Shown here piece by piece: positions 23,301-33,284 of a stretch of 64,000 nt of DNA (position 1 is the first letter of the stretch; the number at the start of each line of letters is the position of its first letter). The notes beneath the pieces are model-generated. The model was not told the origin of the DNA. It saw nothing but the letters and a program-made list of their open reading frames with translations, and did not search any database. The DNA comes from Dasypus novemcinctus (taxonomy: Eukaryota; Chordata; Mammalia; Cingulata; Dasypodidae): positions 11,064,739 to 11,128,738 of the forward strand of contig NC_080701.1 of the NCBI RefSeq assembly GCF_030445035.2. The letters are read 5' to 3'. The position numbers and the translations under genes were made by a program.

Positions 23301-26300
23301 TAGGTGGAATACTTCCTTCTGCAATATGTCTGATAAGTAAAGAGCATCTCACTTTTGACATTCAAGGACCCTTTCCCTATTCCATTGTTTTTGCTCTTTT
23401 GCAATTGTTGGTATCCATTTACATTTATCTTGCTTAAAAAATTAGTGTGAAGAAAGAATTTATTCTTAAATAGTATAAACATTTACTTTCCTTAATATTT
23501 TAATCTTCTAAGGAGTATTCTTTGTACTTTTCTCCTTATCTGCCTAGGGTTAACAATTGCTATATATATTTAGACTTTGAAATTGTCCTTAATTTTTAAA
23601 AAATGACTTAGTGTTTCTGGTTTAGGTAGGCCATATTAGACTAGAGGAAAAAGGAAAAAGCACTTAGATGGGATGATGATGATTAGAGAAGTTATATTTT
23701 TACAGAAAAATCATGCATAAAATACAGACTTCTCGTATACCACATTATTTTAACACCTTGCATTAGTGTGGTACATTTGTTACAATTCATAAAAGGTCAT
23801 TTTTATAACTGTACTAATAATTATAATCCATCATTTACAATAGGGTTTACTCTTTGTGTTATACAGTCCCGTGTTTTGTTTTTTAAATGTTTATTATAAC
23901 ATATATACAACCAAAAATTTTTCCTTTTAACAGCATTCGCATAAATAATGCAGCACTGTTAATTACATTCACAATGTTGTGCTCCCATTACCACCATTCA
24001 TTACCAAAACTTTACAACCAACCCAAATGGAAACTGTACAATTTAAGCATTTACCTCTCATTCTGTACTCCTATCCCATCCTCTTGTAATTTATGTTTTA
24101 GATTCCAACTCTGAGTTTACTTAGCCTGATTATTTCACATCAGTGAGGGGTAGAGATCTGATTGTGATGATAATAACAATATTGACCCTATTTAGCTCAC
24201 AGATTTGTTGTGAGACTAAAATAAGAAGGCAAACATGAAAGTTTCTTAATGCAAAATATAGTTGTATTATTGATTCTTAAACTACTGTGTATCACATAGT
24301 CAAAATTTGACTGTTCAGAATTCATTCAATAGAATTTTTTAATGAAAATATTACCAAAATCAATATTTTGTTCCTTAGGAAATGTTTATTCAAATTTTGG
24401 TTTGAAAGCTTGCTTTCAAAGATTTGCTTCATCTTAAAATTTTAAAAAATTGAGACAGTTAAAGAATTATTAATATGTGTACTTTGGGGGTGGGGGATTG
24501 TCAGTTGTTAAAACTCTGAAAATGTTCATTCTGTAAGACCATATAAAATTACAGCCTCTTATGACTGAATTTGTCATTTATCATATGTAATATGTCTTAA
24601 CTCTTTATTATTAAAATATTTTAACTTATCTTTCCTCTTTCCCTAATAGGAAGATACATTTCAGCAATATGTGAGGCCAGAGATTAACACACAACTGTCT
24701 GATTTCTGCATCAATCTTACTGGAATTACTCAGGTTATAGTTCTATGTTATTTTTTTCTGGAATTTGAAAGGGGGTTTGAAATTTGGGATTTATTTTATA
24801 GATAGTTTTTTAAAAATTATTTTAAGCAGTTTAATGTGATGCCTTCCTTATTTGGTAAGGATCTTTCATATCGAAATATTTTAAAAAATTGAAAAGCAAA
24901 TTTTACCACCTCTCTAAAAATTGTTCTCAGCTTTTTCAAGGAGATGTAATGATCAGTCTCAAGGTAGTGAGCATTAGTAAAACGTTACCATGCTGACTTT
25001 TAGATAAAATGTTAAAGTGTGTCTGTTTATATCCTGACTAATTTTTAGATCTCTGTATTCTGATCACTTGATCATTTTTTTAGTTCCTCAGTCATTGATT
25101 CAACAAATATTTGAGTGTTTATTATAACACTTGCTGAGGTAGGATGCAAAGACAGGTCATTCTCTGTCCTCAGCACACTTACAGTCTAGAAGTCAGAAAG
25201 ACAGACAGAATAAACCTGTGGTTGCAATACGGTTAGGAAGACTGACAAATCACTGTTTAATCCAGGTATGATGAAAAGACAGAGGGAATATAGGACCACA
25301 TGTAGCTGCCCTGTTCTCATATATTACTTTCATGTCCTCAGGATCAGGTAGACAGAGCTGATACCTTCCCTCAGGTACTAAAAAAAGTAATTGACTGGAT
25401 GAAATTGAAGGAATTAGGAACAAAGTATAAATATTCCATATTAACTGATGGGTAAGTATTTAAGAAAATTATTTAAAACAGATTTTTTTTTAATATTTAA
25501 AGAAGCTTTAGATTACATAAATGTTACATCAAAAATATAGGGGATTCCCACAAACCCCAACCCCTCTCTCCCACTTTCCCCCATTAATAGCATCTTTCAT
25601 TAGTGTGGTATATTTGTTATAATTGATGGACGCATTTTGAATATCTTTTTTTTTTAAATCTACCTTTTAAGATTAAAGATTCTCTTATCCATTTACTTTT
25701 AAAAATAACCGCAAACGTATTATTTGTTGAAGGACCCTAGAGTCACCCCATGGGAGACTATATTTTTCCTTTCACATTCTTATTTCTACTTAATGAGGGA
25801 AAGTCTAATCCAAGACTAGAGAAAGTAAATATTAACATGTAAAAATAAAAGGACTTTTCTAAATGCTTGTTTTTATCATGACACTTTATTGCTCAAAAAA
25901 TTCCCAAACTCTTCAGTCTGGATTTCAAGATTCTCTTCTCCAGTCCCACCCTACCCATTTAATTTAATCCAACTGCCATTATTCTTTTTAACTCCCTTGA
26001 GGCTGGCCCATGCATCACCATGGTTTTATCCTTTCTCTATGTACCTATTCACACTTTCCTCTCTGCTGAAAGGCTCTCTTCCTCCACTACTTCTTTATCA
26101 CTATTCAAAGCCCACCTTGTGTTTCATCTCCGATACTGCAGCTCATGTTCATCTTTTCTCTTGGAAATTCTGATATTTAAACTTTATGTATTTAAGAAAT
26201 ATTTTTTCAAGAAGTTTACAGATCCTTGTAAAGACTTTTGCTACCTGATAGTCTTCCATAATGCTAATTTGAAGAATATGTTCAGTAAGCATGTGTTAAA

Positions 26301-29300
26301 ATGAAAGGCTAGAGGAAAGATCCAAAAGATTAAAACAAGGATTATAGGCTTTGTGTCAAAGCAACATCTTTACTATTATGCCATTTAAGATTCAAGTAGA
26401 AAGTCCTGAAGACTTGTCTTTCAAATTATGGACAGATTGTACCCTAAGGCTGAGATGTCACCTATAGACAGTGTTTAGAGACCCTCAGATACAATAAGAA
26501 GAACAAATTGAATTGAATCACATATAATTGTGTTTGTTTAGAAGAAGGTTTGGAAGATATTGATGAACCTTGTTAGGTGAGATGAGAAATGTTGTAGTCA
26601 TAGCACAGTAATGCAATTCTGTAAAAACCTCACATTCTGGGTCAGATCCTTTAAAACCTATGCAGTTTTGTAACCAGATATTAACAAAAATAATAATTGC
26701 TACCTCCACAAATAATTTGGCCAAGGAGGCACCTCAGAATAGATAGAAGCTGCCTCAGAGGATATTAAAAATGTACAGAAGCAATAGATTCGTGGGGACA
26801 TGCAGTAGATGTTAATATACCTAAAATACAGTTGGAAGTGCTCCTGCTACCAATATAGCAGCTGAGTTCAGGACTTTTTTCTTTCTCACTAAAGGTGTAA
26901 TTTTTACTGCTGTTTTTCTAATTCTCCTTGCTTAGGAAACTCCTTGTATGAACCAACAGACTTTCCACGATATTCAGTCATATTCTTCTCTTCAGTCTCA
27001 TAAGTTGATTGGTGATGTAGAAACATGTACTGTGGCAGAACAGATTGTATTTTAACTTCTGTTTTTCTTAAAAATGCTCTTTAATGTTTATTTTTGAATT
27101 AGGTTGTAGAGAATGTAATTTTCTATGCCTATGATAAGTGTGATGTGAGAAAGTTGACACGTGTTAATAAAAACAAGGAGAGTAATTTAAAATAATCATT
27201 TGTAAGAATAGTATACCATTTATTTCATGAATTTTTTTTCCTGATTTTTATTTTTAAGTTCATGGGATATGAGTAAGTTCCTGAACATTCAGTGCCAACT
27301 CAGCAGGCTCAGATATCCTCTTTTTGCTAAAAAGTGGATCAACATTCGAAAGACATATGGAAACTTTTACAAGGTAGAATTTCTATATTTTATTGATTTT
27401 ACTGCTCTTAATATGTTTATTATATTTTTATGAACATCGTTATGATTTTATTAGATGTGTTTCACAACAAAAGACCATATAATTAGTTAATACTTTTCAA
27501 ATGTTATGTTTAAATTAGTTGAGAAAGGCAAGCCATTTTTTTCATTCAACCCATTATGTTTATTTAAATGATTTTCAGTGATAGGGTTTTCAAATTGTAG
27601 GACTATTTAATGTATTGCTTGTTTTGGAACAAATTCTCCCCATTGGCTTTGCTTTTTCTCTTTTTACAAGTAAACTCTGCTTTAGAATTGGCTTTGCTTT
27701 TTATAAAATACATTTTAAAAAACAGTTTCAGTTTACTTTCTCTCAAAGTAATACATGTATATAGTATAAATTTTTCACATGAGACTGCAAGGCTTTTATC
27801 AGAATGCAGCCTTCCACTACATCCTTACCGGTGCTGATTCCTATTCTCTTGAGGCAAATGCTTGCAACTTTCTTTTTTTGCTCGTTCTTCTAATATTTAC
27901 ATCTTCATATTTCTAAATTACATGTTTATATTAAATTTCTTGACTTTTGTGTTTTAGGCATCTATTGAGTTTGTGCAGTAGAAGATGATTTTGCTCTGTT
28001 AAGCCACACTCCCACATCACTACCCCTCCCTGTATCTTTCTAATGTAGTTGCATTGGTAGTCAAATCATTATTCGGTGTTTACATTCTTATTTCTATGGA
28101 GATTCATAACACTCCTCCACATTTCATACTTAACTTCATTAATTGTTTGCACTTCAAAATGTAAATCACTTTTCAGTACTCTGTTTTTCTTTCTCTCTTT
28201 CCCTTCCCTTCCTCTCTTCTGTCCTCGGGGACTACCTTCCTGGAGCCTTTAATTCTGTTCTAATCTGAGAAATTTGTTCTTCAGCCTTCTCTAAAATCAT
28301 CCTAAGGGTTTCCTTTGCTTCTGCTTTGTGTATTAGATCCTGTGCCAATTTCTTTCTCCCTTTACTTCTTTTTTGATGAACACATCCTAGAATAGTTTTA
28401 TGAGGAAAAGTACTTTGCTTTATATATATATATAGTTTTAACTCTTTAAAGCAGTTTAGCAGATTGTTTTAAAGTAATACTCTCAGCTTTTACCCATTTT
28501 TTTTTTAAAAGATTTATTTATTTTATTTATTTAATTCCCCTCCCCTCCCCCGGTTGTCTGTTTTTCTGTGTCTTTTTGCTGCGTCTTGTTTCTTTGTCCG
28601 CTTCTGTTGTGGTCAGCGGCACGGGAAGTGTGGGCGGCGCCATTCCTCGGCAGGCTGCTCCCTCCTTCGCGCTGGGCGGCTCTCCTTATGGGTGCACTCC
28701 TTGCGCGTGGGGCTCCCCTACGCGGGGGACACCCCTGTGTGGCACGGCACTCCTTGCGCGCATCAGCGCTGTGCATGGGCCAGCTCCACACGGGTCAAGG
28801 AGGCCCGGGGCTTGAACCGCGGACCTCCCATGTGGTAGACAGACGCCCTAACCACTGGGCCAAAGTCCGTTTCCCGCTTTTACCCATTTTAACCTCCTCC
28901 TTCCTTCCAGAGCAAACCATAATTCATACTTGCATGGTAATCATTTTCTTGTTTTTCTTTTTAGCTTTAATATTTATATGTATATCCTTATACCAGATAG
29001 TTTTATCTGTTTTTGAACATGACATAATGAAATGAAAAGCCATCATAATGGCTATATTATTTGCTTTTTTTCTCAACATTATGTTTGAGATTCATACATG
29101 TTGTGTATATAGCTGTAATTCATTTTATTGCTGTGTAGAATTCCATTGTGTGACTATACCACAATTTGTTTATCTTCAGTACTTTGAATGGCCATTTAGA
29201 TTATTTCAGTTTTTGGGCTTTTGACCAGTGCTGCTGTAAACATTCTTGTACACGTCTTCTGGTTTCTTTGTGCCCTCATTTCTATAGATTGTAAACCTAG

Positions 29301-32300
29301 GGGTAGAATTGCTGGGTCAGTGGGTATGTGCATCTTTGATATCACAGATAATGCAAAAATTCTTTTCCTAAGGGGTTGTACCAATGTGCTCTCTGAATAG
29401 TAGAGTATCTGCACTTAACTTTTGTAAAATTATTATGCAAACATGTTAAATCATTTCTTCCATAGGACTATATATGTATTAAATGCTGGTTTTAAAGTAA
29501 AAGTAAACAATGGAACATATCTCTTTGATTTGAAACCTGTGCTTGTTTTTGTTCCATTTTTTTCTCTTCTTTATATAAATACTTTAATTTATGGTGGATT
29601 TGAGAGAAGGAAGCTTGGTTTCAATTTCTACTGAAATTAGATCATTTCTGCTATTGTTCGTATGACCATTAAACCAGAACATGTTTGCTTACACATATAA
29701 AAAGTTGAAAACTATAGTGACATGTTCATTGCTTTCCTATGACTAACATAGGATTTCTAGAAATCCACAAATTTCCTAGGACAGATCAGTAAATCTTCTC
29801 TCTAATGTACCATCCAACTGTGCCTACAAAGTTCTCTCTAAGTCATATTCTCAGGCTGAGCAGATGGTTTAGAGGAAGTAGCCCTCACCTAGTTATTTCC
29901 TCCTACAATTTTTCCAAATGGCTTTCAATAATTGAAACTTGCTATATCTTTCCTCTCTATCAAGCCTAAGCAAAAGTTCGAACATTTCGAGATTTCCTTT
30001 TGCTACGTAATGTTTCCAAAGACTCTCAGTATCCTTTAAAATCCAAGAATCTTTTCACTCAAAGTCAAAATATTTTCTTCAGGGTTTTACAGGGACTTGT
30101 TTGACTGGTTTATGTGATGGAAAATGTCTGCTAAATAGGCTAGTTGTGTAGCTCTTTTTCAATCTAGACTCTTATTTTCCTACTGATTACCTCACAGCTC
30201 AGATACTTTGAGACTTTTCCTTGCTTAGCCAAAGGAAGCTGGAGGTTTATGTGCTCTTTGTTGGTTTTCATAACATAATTGCATGAACTAGCCTCTGTTT
30301 AAGAAAGTAAAACATATTTTCAGGCATTATCCAGGACTTTTCATTTTATCACAAGATTTGGACACCCTGTCTCTCTGAAGAGAGCAGTACGTTGTGACAC
30401 CATCAGGCTTTTTTTTTTTTTCAAGACTGCTTATGATTGATGGGGCATAAATATATCTTGCCCTCTTTCTGCAGAAAATATTTTTTTAATTTCACCATTT
30501 AGCTTTTTTTCAAATGCTATAGCATGCCATTATTAGTACAGTCTATTAACTCATTTGGCCTGGATAGAAAAGCTGTTATTTTCCATTTATTACATAAAAC
30601 CTCTTCAGTATTGTGACATGTCATCAATATGTTAACTTATCATATAGTTTAAAAATGAAAACTTCACTTTTTCCCATTGCTTCTTGTCCTAACATTCTAC
30701 TCAGATCATTTTACTTGCTGGTATTATTAGGTTCTTACCATCTTTTGATTTTTCCTTTCATGGACAATAAATTTTACTCTTAACTTGCTTCCTGAACATT
30801 TTCACTAAGTGTGATTTTTTTTTTACATGCGCTTTACTTTTTTTACTTTGTTATTCCACTTGCTTTTAAAATAACCACATTTGCTTGTTGGTTAGCTATG
30901 ATTTGTAGTTAAGTATCTTTTAATTTTGCTGGAACAGTGTTTTAGTTTACTAAAACCTGCCCAAAGCAATATACCAGAAATGGGCTGGCTTTTACAGTGG
31001 GCATTTATTTAGCTTAGAAACTTACAGTTGTGAGGCTGAAAGAGTGTCTACATCAAGGCATCAGATGACACTCTCCTTATAAAGACTCTCCCAGTGTTCT
31101 GTTCTCCTCTGGCCTTCTCTCTGCTCCTGTGATTTTCTCGATCCCAGGTTCTGTTGATTTCAGCTTGTGGCTTCTGGGACTTCCTTTCTCAGATTCTGGA
31201 GGCTTCTGTCTCGGGTCCTCCTCTCTCTGTATTCATCTCATTTATAAAGGACTCCAGTAAGAGGATTAAGACCTACCTTGGGCTATGCGTTTTGAGTTAT
31301 TTACCTCAGATGGTGCACAGTGGAATAGGACTATTGGATTTACCAAAACATGTTGGTGAGAATGCGGAGAAATTTGAACCCTTATACATTGCTGGTGAGA
31401 ACATAAAATGGCATCTTTGGAAAACAGTTTGGCAGTTCCTCAAAAAGTTAGATATAGAGTTATCATATGACCTAGCCATTTCATTCTGAGGTGTATATGC
31501 AAAAGAAATGAAAAGCAGTGTCCACACAAAAAGTTGTACATGAATATTATTCATAGTAGCCAACAAATGGAAACACATGTTCATTAACTGAAGAATGGAT
31601 AAACAAAATGTGATACACAGCACTAAAAGGAAATAAAGTATATCTAGTACAACATAGGTGACCCTTGAAAACATTGTTAACTGAAAGAAGCTACTCCCCA
31701 AAAGCCACATATTGTATGATTCTATTTACATGAAATGTTCGTAATAGGCAAATCTATAGGGACATAAAGTAGATAAGTAGTTGCCAGGGTATATGAGGGA
31801 GGGGAATTAGAGAGGAAATGGGTAGTGATTGCTAATAGGTATAGAGTTTGTTTTAGGGTGGACGAAAAATGTTCTAAAATTAGATTGCGGTGATGGTTAC
31901 ACAACCCTGTCGTATAAGTCTGAAATTATTTCAAATCAAAAATATTTTTAAAAAGCGATTTAGTATTAAGTACAGTAACTTCCTATCATGCTGCTACCTT
32001 TATCTAAAACATTTGAGAACTGAGTACCAAAAGACTTGGTCACAATGAAAGCCAGTCTTATAGTATAGGTATGAAGCTTTTACTTTATACCTAAGAAATT
32101 GCCTCAGAGACCTTTTTCTCTTAAATTTCACCTAGTTTGAATAAACTTGGTTAGCCATTATCCTGCCTATATACTCAATTAATAGTAGGAGGTGGGAAAT
32201 GCAGATGAGATGATAAAGTTTTGAGAATTAAAAGAAGATATAAAAGTTATTTTTAAAAGCACATTTCCTAGGTGATATTTAGTGGAAGGTCCTAAGCACA

Positions 32301-33284
32301 CTGCAGCATTACAGCCTAAGATAATTATTGATGTTTACAGTGGTTCTTTTACATCATTAGCTTTTTGATTCTCCCTGAAACTCAGTGAATTAACAATTTA
32401 ATTGTTACTGCCACATCAAGGCTCTGGGCCTTAAGGGAGGTGTAGGTGACATGGCTATACATATTACAGAATGTGAAATTTAAGTCTTTCTTTTGGAATA
32501 TTCAGAAAAAGGAACAGTGATTCTGAAAGATGGGAGAGGCCTTTTGGAATTTGGGCAGTGTGTGAGATTTCTGAATTTATCAAAATGGATCGGATATTTA
32601 AATGGTTTAAAAATATCACACTATATCATCTTGTGTTCTTAATTTTCATTCCCTTTACTCATCTAGAGAGGCTAACTATTTTGGAGTATATCTGAGTAAG
32701 TGAATAACTAATGTAATAAAGAAAAATACCATGCATAAGAATTAGTTTGTGTTACAAAGGTAGTTTTGCAACTTAGATGTTGAGAACAACATATGCCATT
32801 TAATAAATGATTTATTAAATTTTAAAAACTGCAAAGGTTTAGATGTCTGAGGATTCCATCTGTTGGTAAAATTCTAAGATTTTTAATGTTCTGAAAGTTT
32901 GATTTATCTATTTGCTTCATTTGACTAGGAGCATTGTCCTTTGCCTAACTTTATTTTATATTACTGTTAATTTTCAGTTCCTTATTTTTAACTAACTTAT
33001 AGTTTAGCAAATACGAAGATTATTTACTGTTTATTTTTCAGGTTCCTCGAGGCCAGACCAAATTGACAGTAATGCTTGAAAAACTCGGAATGAATTATGA
33101 TGGGCGGCCTCACAGTGGACTCGATGACTCTAAGAACATTGCCCGAATAGCAGTTCGAATGCTTCAGGACGGATGTGAACTCCGAATTAATGAGAAAATG
33201 CATGCAGGACAGCTGATGAATGTGTCCTCTTCCATACCGATAGAGGGCACTCCTGCTCCACAAATGCCACATTCTAGAAAATAA
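2009..33284 (+). CDS. ERI1: ERI1 3'-5' exoribonuclease, seven coding exons (spliced)
   Basis: The protein is a DEDDh-family 3'-5' exoribonuclease. From family knowledge, it binds the histone-mRNA 3' stem-loop together with SLBP, trims histone mRNA and the 3' end of 5.8S rRNA, and degrades siRNA-like duplexes, in cytoplasm and nucleolus. What I see: joining 2009-2116, 13440-13618, 20121-20331, 24650-24733, 25342-25451, 27259-27373 and 33042-33284 gives an unbroken 349-codon frame, the same length as the human protein as I recall it. A variable acidic/proline N-terminus (1-36) is followed by a SAP RNA-binding domain (about 75-110) and the exonuclease domain (about 128-305). Catalytic residues are D134 and E136 (IIDFEATCEEGN), D234 (SWDMSK), H293 and D298 (RPHSGLDDSKN). 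All six introns have GT-AG ends. The start was chosen because cccgccATGG is a strong initiation context and gives the family's length. I see no frameshift or internal stop, so the gene looks intact. Confidence 0.97.
2336..4947. other. ERI1 intron 1, proximal part
   Basis: Mostly unique AT-rich intronic sequence. It contains a short (TA)n run at about 2777-2790. I see no RNA gene, no convincing coding exon and no clear repeat family. Confidence 0.5.
4948..5411 (-). repeat. 3' LTR of the intron 1 provirus
   Basis: Same length and, by eye, same sequence as 11671-12134. It is preceded in element orientation by the purine tract CAAAGGGGGGGAA. The 61-residue open frame found in both LTRs is a by-product of the duplication and not a gene. 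Confidence 0.93.
7882..8400 (-). mobile_element. Embedded 3' end of a second ERV family inside the provirus
   Basis: In element orientation this is an internal 3' stretch (8400-8183), a polypurine tract (8182-8171) and an LTR-like segment (8170-7882) ending ...CCAACA with its own AATAAA near 7940. The whole unit is similar to 54372-54899 in opposite orientation, which shows it is a separate repeat family. Having a purine tract plus LTR in the middle of another provirus points to a chimeric genome or an older nested insertion. The exact 5' end of this LTR is uncertain because no TG is obvious. Confidence 0.75.
11421..11436 (-). other. Candidate splice donor in the provirus leader
   Basis: The minus strand reads GAAGAAGGTAAGACT about 230 bases after the primer site. 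This is a near-consensus donor where retroviral leaders normally carry one. Whether it is used is unknown. Confidence 0.5.
11649..11666 (-). other. Primer-binding site, tRNA-Arg type
   Basis: The minus strand reads TGGCAACCACGAAGGGAT four bases after the LTR. Its complement ends CCCTTCGTGGTTGCCA, which matches the 3' end of mammalian tRNA-Arg (UCG/CCG isoacceptors) as I remember them, with CCA added. This sets the minus-strand DNA priming position and the direction of the element. Confidence 0.75.
11671..12134 (-). repeat. 5' LTR of the intron 1 provirus
   Basis: In element orientation it begins TGATGTGGGC and ends CCACAACA. A TATA box (TATAAAA, complement of 11824-11830) and an AATAAA signal (complement of 11752-11757) lie in the expected U3/R order, so promoter and poly(A) signals look intact. 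I find no difference from the other LTR over 464 bp. Confidence 0.93.
12135..13029. other. ERI1 intron 1, distal part
   Basis: AT-rich sequence with no recognised repeat, RNA gene or coding exon. Confidence 0.5.
13030..13245 (-). repeat. MIR SINE remnant
   Basis: The motif order is that of an antisense MIR: ...ttttacagataaagaaac..., then the region read as agaggttaa...gtcacac and finally ctctgactcaaacaccagtgctc. It lies about 200 bp before exon 2. Confidence 0.65.
13440..13618 (+). CDS. ERI1: ERI1 coding exon 2 (codons 37-96, SAP domain)
   Basis: The acceptor is tttttttag and the donor AG|gtaatt. The exon reads RKQQCRYDGQETKG...SDPVYKEIAITNG...MSKEELQAKLSEFKLET plus the first two bases of Arg96. 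It carries most of the SAP helix-extension-helix domain, which contacts the histone stem-loop. It ends in phase 2, and exon 3 supplies the last base of the Arg codon. Confidence 0.95.
13905..15060 (-). mobile_element. Old L1 3'-end fragment(s), ERI1 intron 2
   Basis: It begins with the antisense pattern of old mammalian L1 3' ends: ttaggtttatagaaaaatta, then accccctcagtttccc, then gtacatttgttataattgatgaaccag. It continues with the tgctgtataatgttccac and ttgggcaattataagtaa motifs. No open frame is preserved. Confidence 0.65.
15061..16500. other. ERI1 intron 2, middle part
   Basis: AT-rich intronic DNA. No gene, RNA gene or clear repeat seen. Confidence 0.45.
16540..17300 (-). repeat. Tandem ~220-240-bp units in an L1 3' UTR
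   Basis: The pattern of gtgaactta, aaacaaacat, taacaccata, then the shared ccaccaacaccttgcattg, appears at about 16550-16677 and again at about 16770-16898. A weaker third copy starts near 17012. Units are diverged but clearly related. Confidence 0.65.
18516..18989 (-). pseudogene. L1 ORF1p fragment
   Basis: A 157-codon open stretch similar to the L1 ORF1 RNA-binding chaperone. The RRM portion holds ANIGVMGVPEGEEKG and EEIMVENIPTLLK. The C-terminal domain holds RPTPRHILIRM, KDKERILRAAREKQ, YKEFPIRLSNDFS and ETMKARR. The N-terminal coiled coil and the last ~40 residues lie in other frames (C-terminal KRPDFQEILKGMQEPEKKRQ near 18440-18370), so the gene is broken by frameshifts. Confidence 0.88.
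19391..20120. other. ERI1 intron 2, distal part
   Basis: Unique AT-rich intronic sequence leading to the exon 3 acceptor. Nothing else recognised. Confidence 0.5.
20121..20331 (+). CDS. ERI1: ERI1 coding exon 3 (codons 96-166, end of SAP and first catalytic motif)
   Basis: The acceptor is cttcag and the donor ATA|gtaagt, which is strong. The exon completes the SAP domain with the basic run KKRLKNYYKKQKL and enters the exonuclease fold. Motif ExoI is ICIIDFEATCEEGNPPEF, giving D134 and E136, which coordinate the catalytic metals. It ends in phase 0 after THTLEI. Confidence 0.97.
20452..21122 (+). mobile_element. Tigger-type (pogo) DNA transposon relic
   Basis: Ends are tacagttgtgctcctgtatc on the left and cagctatccagggtaggact...ggggg on the right, the mammalian Tigger terminal style. 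Near 20750, caccccaaagtgcaag corresponds to the start of Tigger transposase (MAPKRK-like). The transposase frame is broken and mostly deleted. Confidence 0.7.
21205..21402 (-). mobile_element. MER5A-like hAT element
   Basis: The right end gagaaccactg is the inverted form of the CAGTGGTTCTC terminus. The interior shows the ggacatcagaatctcaggggga and ccagagattctgatttaat motifs of the MER5 family. The left end is truncated. It contains short poly-A and poly-T tracts. Confidence 0.75.
21590..23115 (+). mobile_element. L2 element, split by an LTR
   Basis: Old L2-like sequence: tagggctcagttctagggca, tctcatctagttccatagct, cttgaagtcatccttgagtc, aatgtatccagaactcagtc. The match stops at 22366 and resumes at 22825 (cctccttgctgttt...), so a later LTR insertion split it. 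No open frame. Confidence 0.7.
22367..22824 (+). mobile_element. Solo ERVL-type LTR inserted in the L2
   Basis: A 458-bp element with TG...CA ends, flanked by gcttc (22362-22366) and gcctc (22825-22829), a 5-bp duplication with one mismatch, as expected for ERVL. The interior has ggcaagcactggcctgattg and the gaggatttcagcaagcagaa motif common in mammalian ERVL LTRs. Confidence 0.78.
23690..24135 (-). mobile_element. L1 3'-end fragment, ERI1 intron 3
   Basis: Antisense L1 3'-end signature: tacagaaaaatcatgc, then caccttgcattagtgtggta, gtacatttgttacaattcat, and ttacattcacaatgttgtgc near 23965. No open frame. Confidence 0.6.
24650..24733 (+). CDS. ERI1: ERI1 coding exon 4 (codons 167-194)
   Basis: An 84-bp exon encoding EDTFQQYVRPEINTQLSDFC...LTGITQ, part of the exonuclease core in which the loop after ExoI runs toward ExoII. 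The acceptor is ccctaatag. The donor CAG|gttata is a weak match to the consensus, but frame and protein similarity fix it. Phase 0 at both ends. Confidence 0.95.
25090..25240. repeat. L2-like fragment, ERI1 intron 4
   Basis: Pattern gattcaacaaatatttgagtg...acttacagtctagaag, a common old L2-end motif. It lies about 100 bp before exon 5. Confidence 0.5.
25342..25451 (+). CDS. ERI1: ERI1 coding exon 5 (codons 195-231)
   Basis: The acceptor is gtcctcag and the donor GG|gtaagt. Encodes DQVDRADTFPQVLKKVIDW...KYKYSILTD plus two bases of Gly231. Exonuclease core between ExoI and ExoII. Intron 4 before it is only 608 bp. Confidence 0.96.
25490..25640 (-). mobile_element. L1 3'-end fragment, ERI1 intron 5
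   Basis: Antisense motif gctttagattacataaatg, gggattcccacaaacccc, then tttcattagtgtggtatatt and tgttataattgatgg. Short and non-coding. Confidence 0.6.
25641..27258. other. ERI1 intron 5 remainder
   Basis: AT-rich intronic DNA up to the exon 6 acceptor. Small open frames of 60-94 codons look random. Nothing else recognised. Confidence 0.5.
27259..27373 (+). CDS. ERI1: ERI1 coding exon 6 (codons 231-269, second catalytic motif)
   Basis: The acceptor is tttttaag and the donor AAG|gtagaa. The exon begins with the last base of Gly231 and reads SWDMSKFLNIQCQLSRL...KKWINIRKTYGNFYK. D234 in SWDMSK is the ExoII catalytic aspartate. Phase 0 at the 3' end. Confidence 0.96.
27720..29420 (-). mobile_element. 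Old L1 3' region, interrupted by a SINE (ERI1 intron 6)
   Basis: Antisense L1-like motifs flank the SINE on both sides. Before it come the atacatgtatatagtataaa and cctaccggtgctgattcct-type blocks. After it come ttgtgtatatagctgtaatt, tgctgtgtagaattcc, and the gaccagtgctgctgtaaaca block near 29225. No frame survives. Confidence 0.55.
28486..28890 (-). mobile_element. Young DAS-type SINE with perfect 15-bp target duplication
   Basis: The element (28501-28875) begins on the minus strand GGGAAACGGACTTTGGCCCA, with a tRNA-like B-box (GGTTCAAGCCCC, about 28806-28817) and an A-rich tail. Flanks are identical: gcttttacccatttt at 28486-28500 and 28876-28890. The intact duplication and close match to the SINE at the left edge suggest a recent insertion. 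Confidence 0.93.
29421..30940. other. ERI1 intron 6, middle part
   Basis: AT-rich DNA with no gene or clear repeat. Several short T-tracts only. Confidence 0.45.
30950..31300 (+). repeat. Possible LTR-like repeat, family not identified
   Basis: The block with gggcatttatttagcttaga and attaagacctaccttggg resembles mammalian dispersed repeats of LTR type. I could not place it in a family or find a target duplication. Confidence 0.35.
31335..31960 (+). mobile_element. L1 ORF2 C-terminus and 3' end, plus strand
   Basis: Sense L1 motifs occur in order: ggtgagaatgcggagaaa, tggaaaacagtttggcagtt, tatgacctagccatttca, aatggataaacaaaatgtga, and the late tggttacacaaccctgtc block. The frame is broken by stops. 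Confidence 0.75.
31961..33041. other. ERI1 intron 6, distal part
   Basis: Unique AT-rich intronic sequence up to the exon 7 acceptor. Confidence 0.5.
33042..33284 (+). CDS. ERI1: ERI1 terminal coding exon 7 (codons 270-349 and stop)
   Basis: The acceptor is tttttcag. The exon opens with VPRGQTKLTVMLEKLGMNYDG and carries motif ExoIII as RPHSGLDDSKNIARI, supplying H293 and D298. Human ERI1 has Cys at the residue after H293, as I recall it; here it is Ser. The exon continues with a conserved C-terminus ending MPHSRK, and the TAA stop is at 33282-33284. Confidence 0.97.
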   Translation, partial: VPRGQTKLTVMLEKLGMNYDGRPHSGLDDSKNIARIAVRMLQDGCELRINEKMHAGQLMNVSSSIPIEGTPAPQMPHSRK

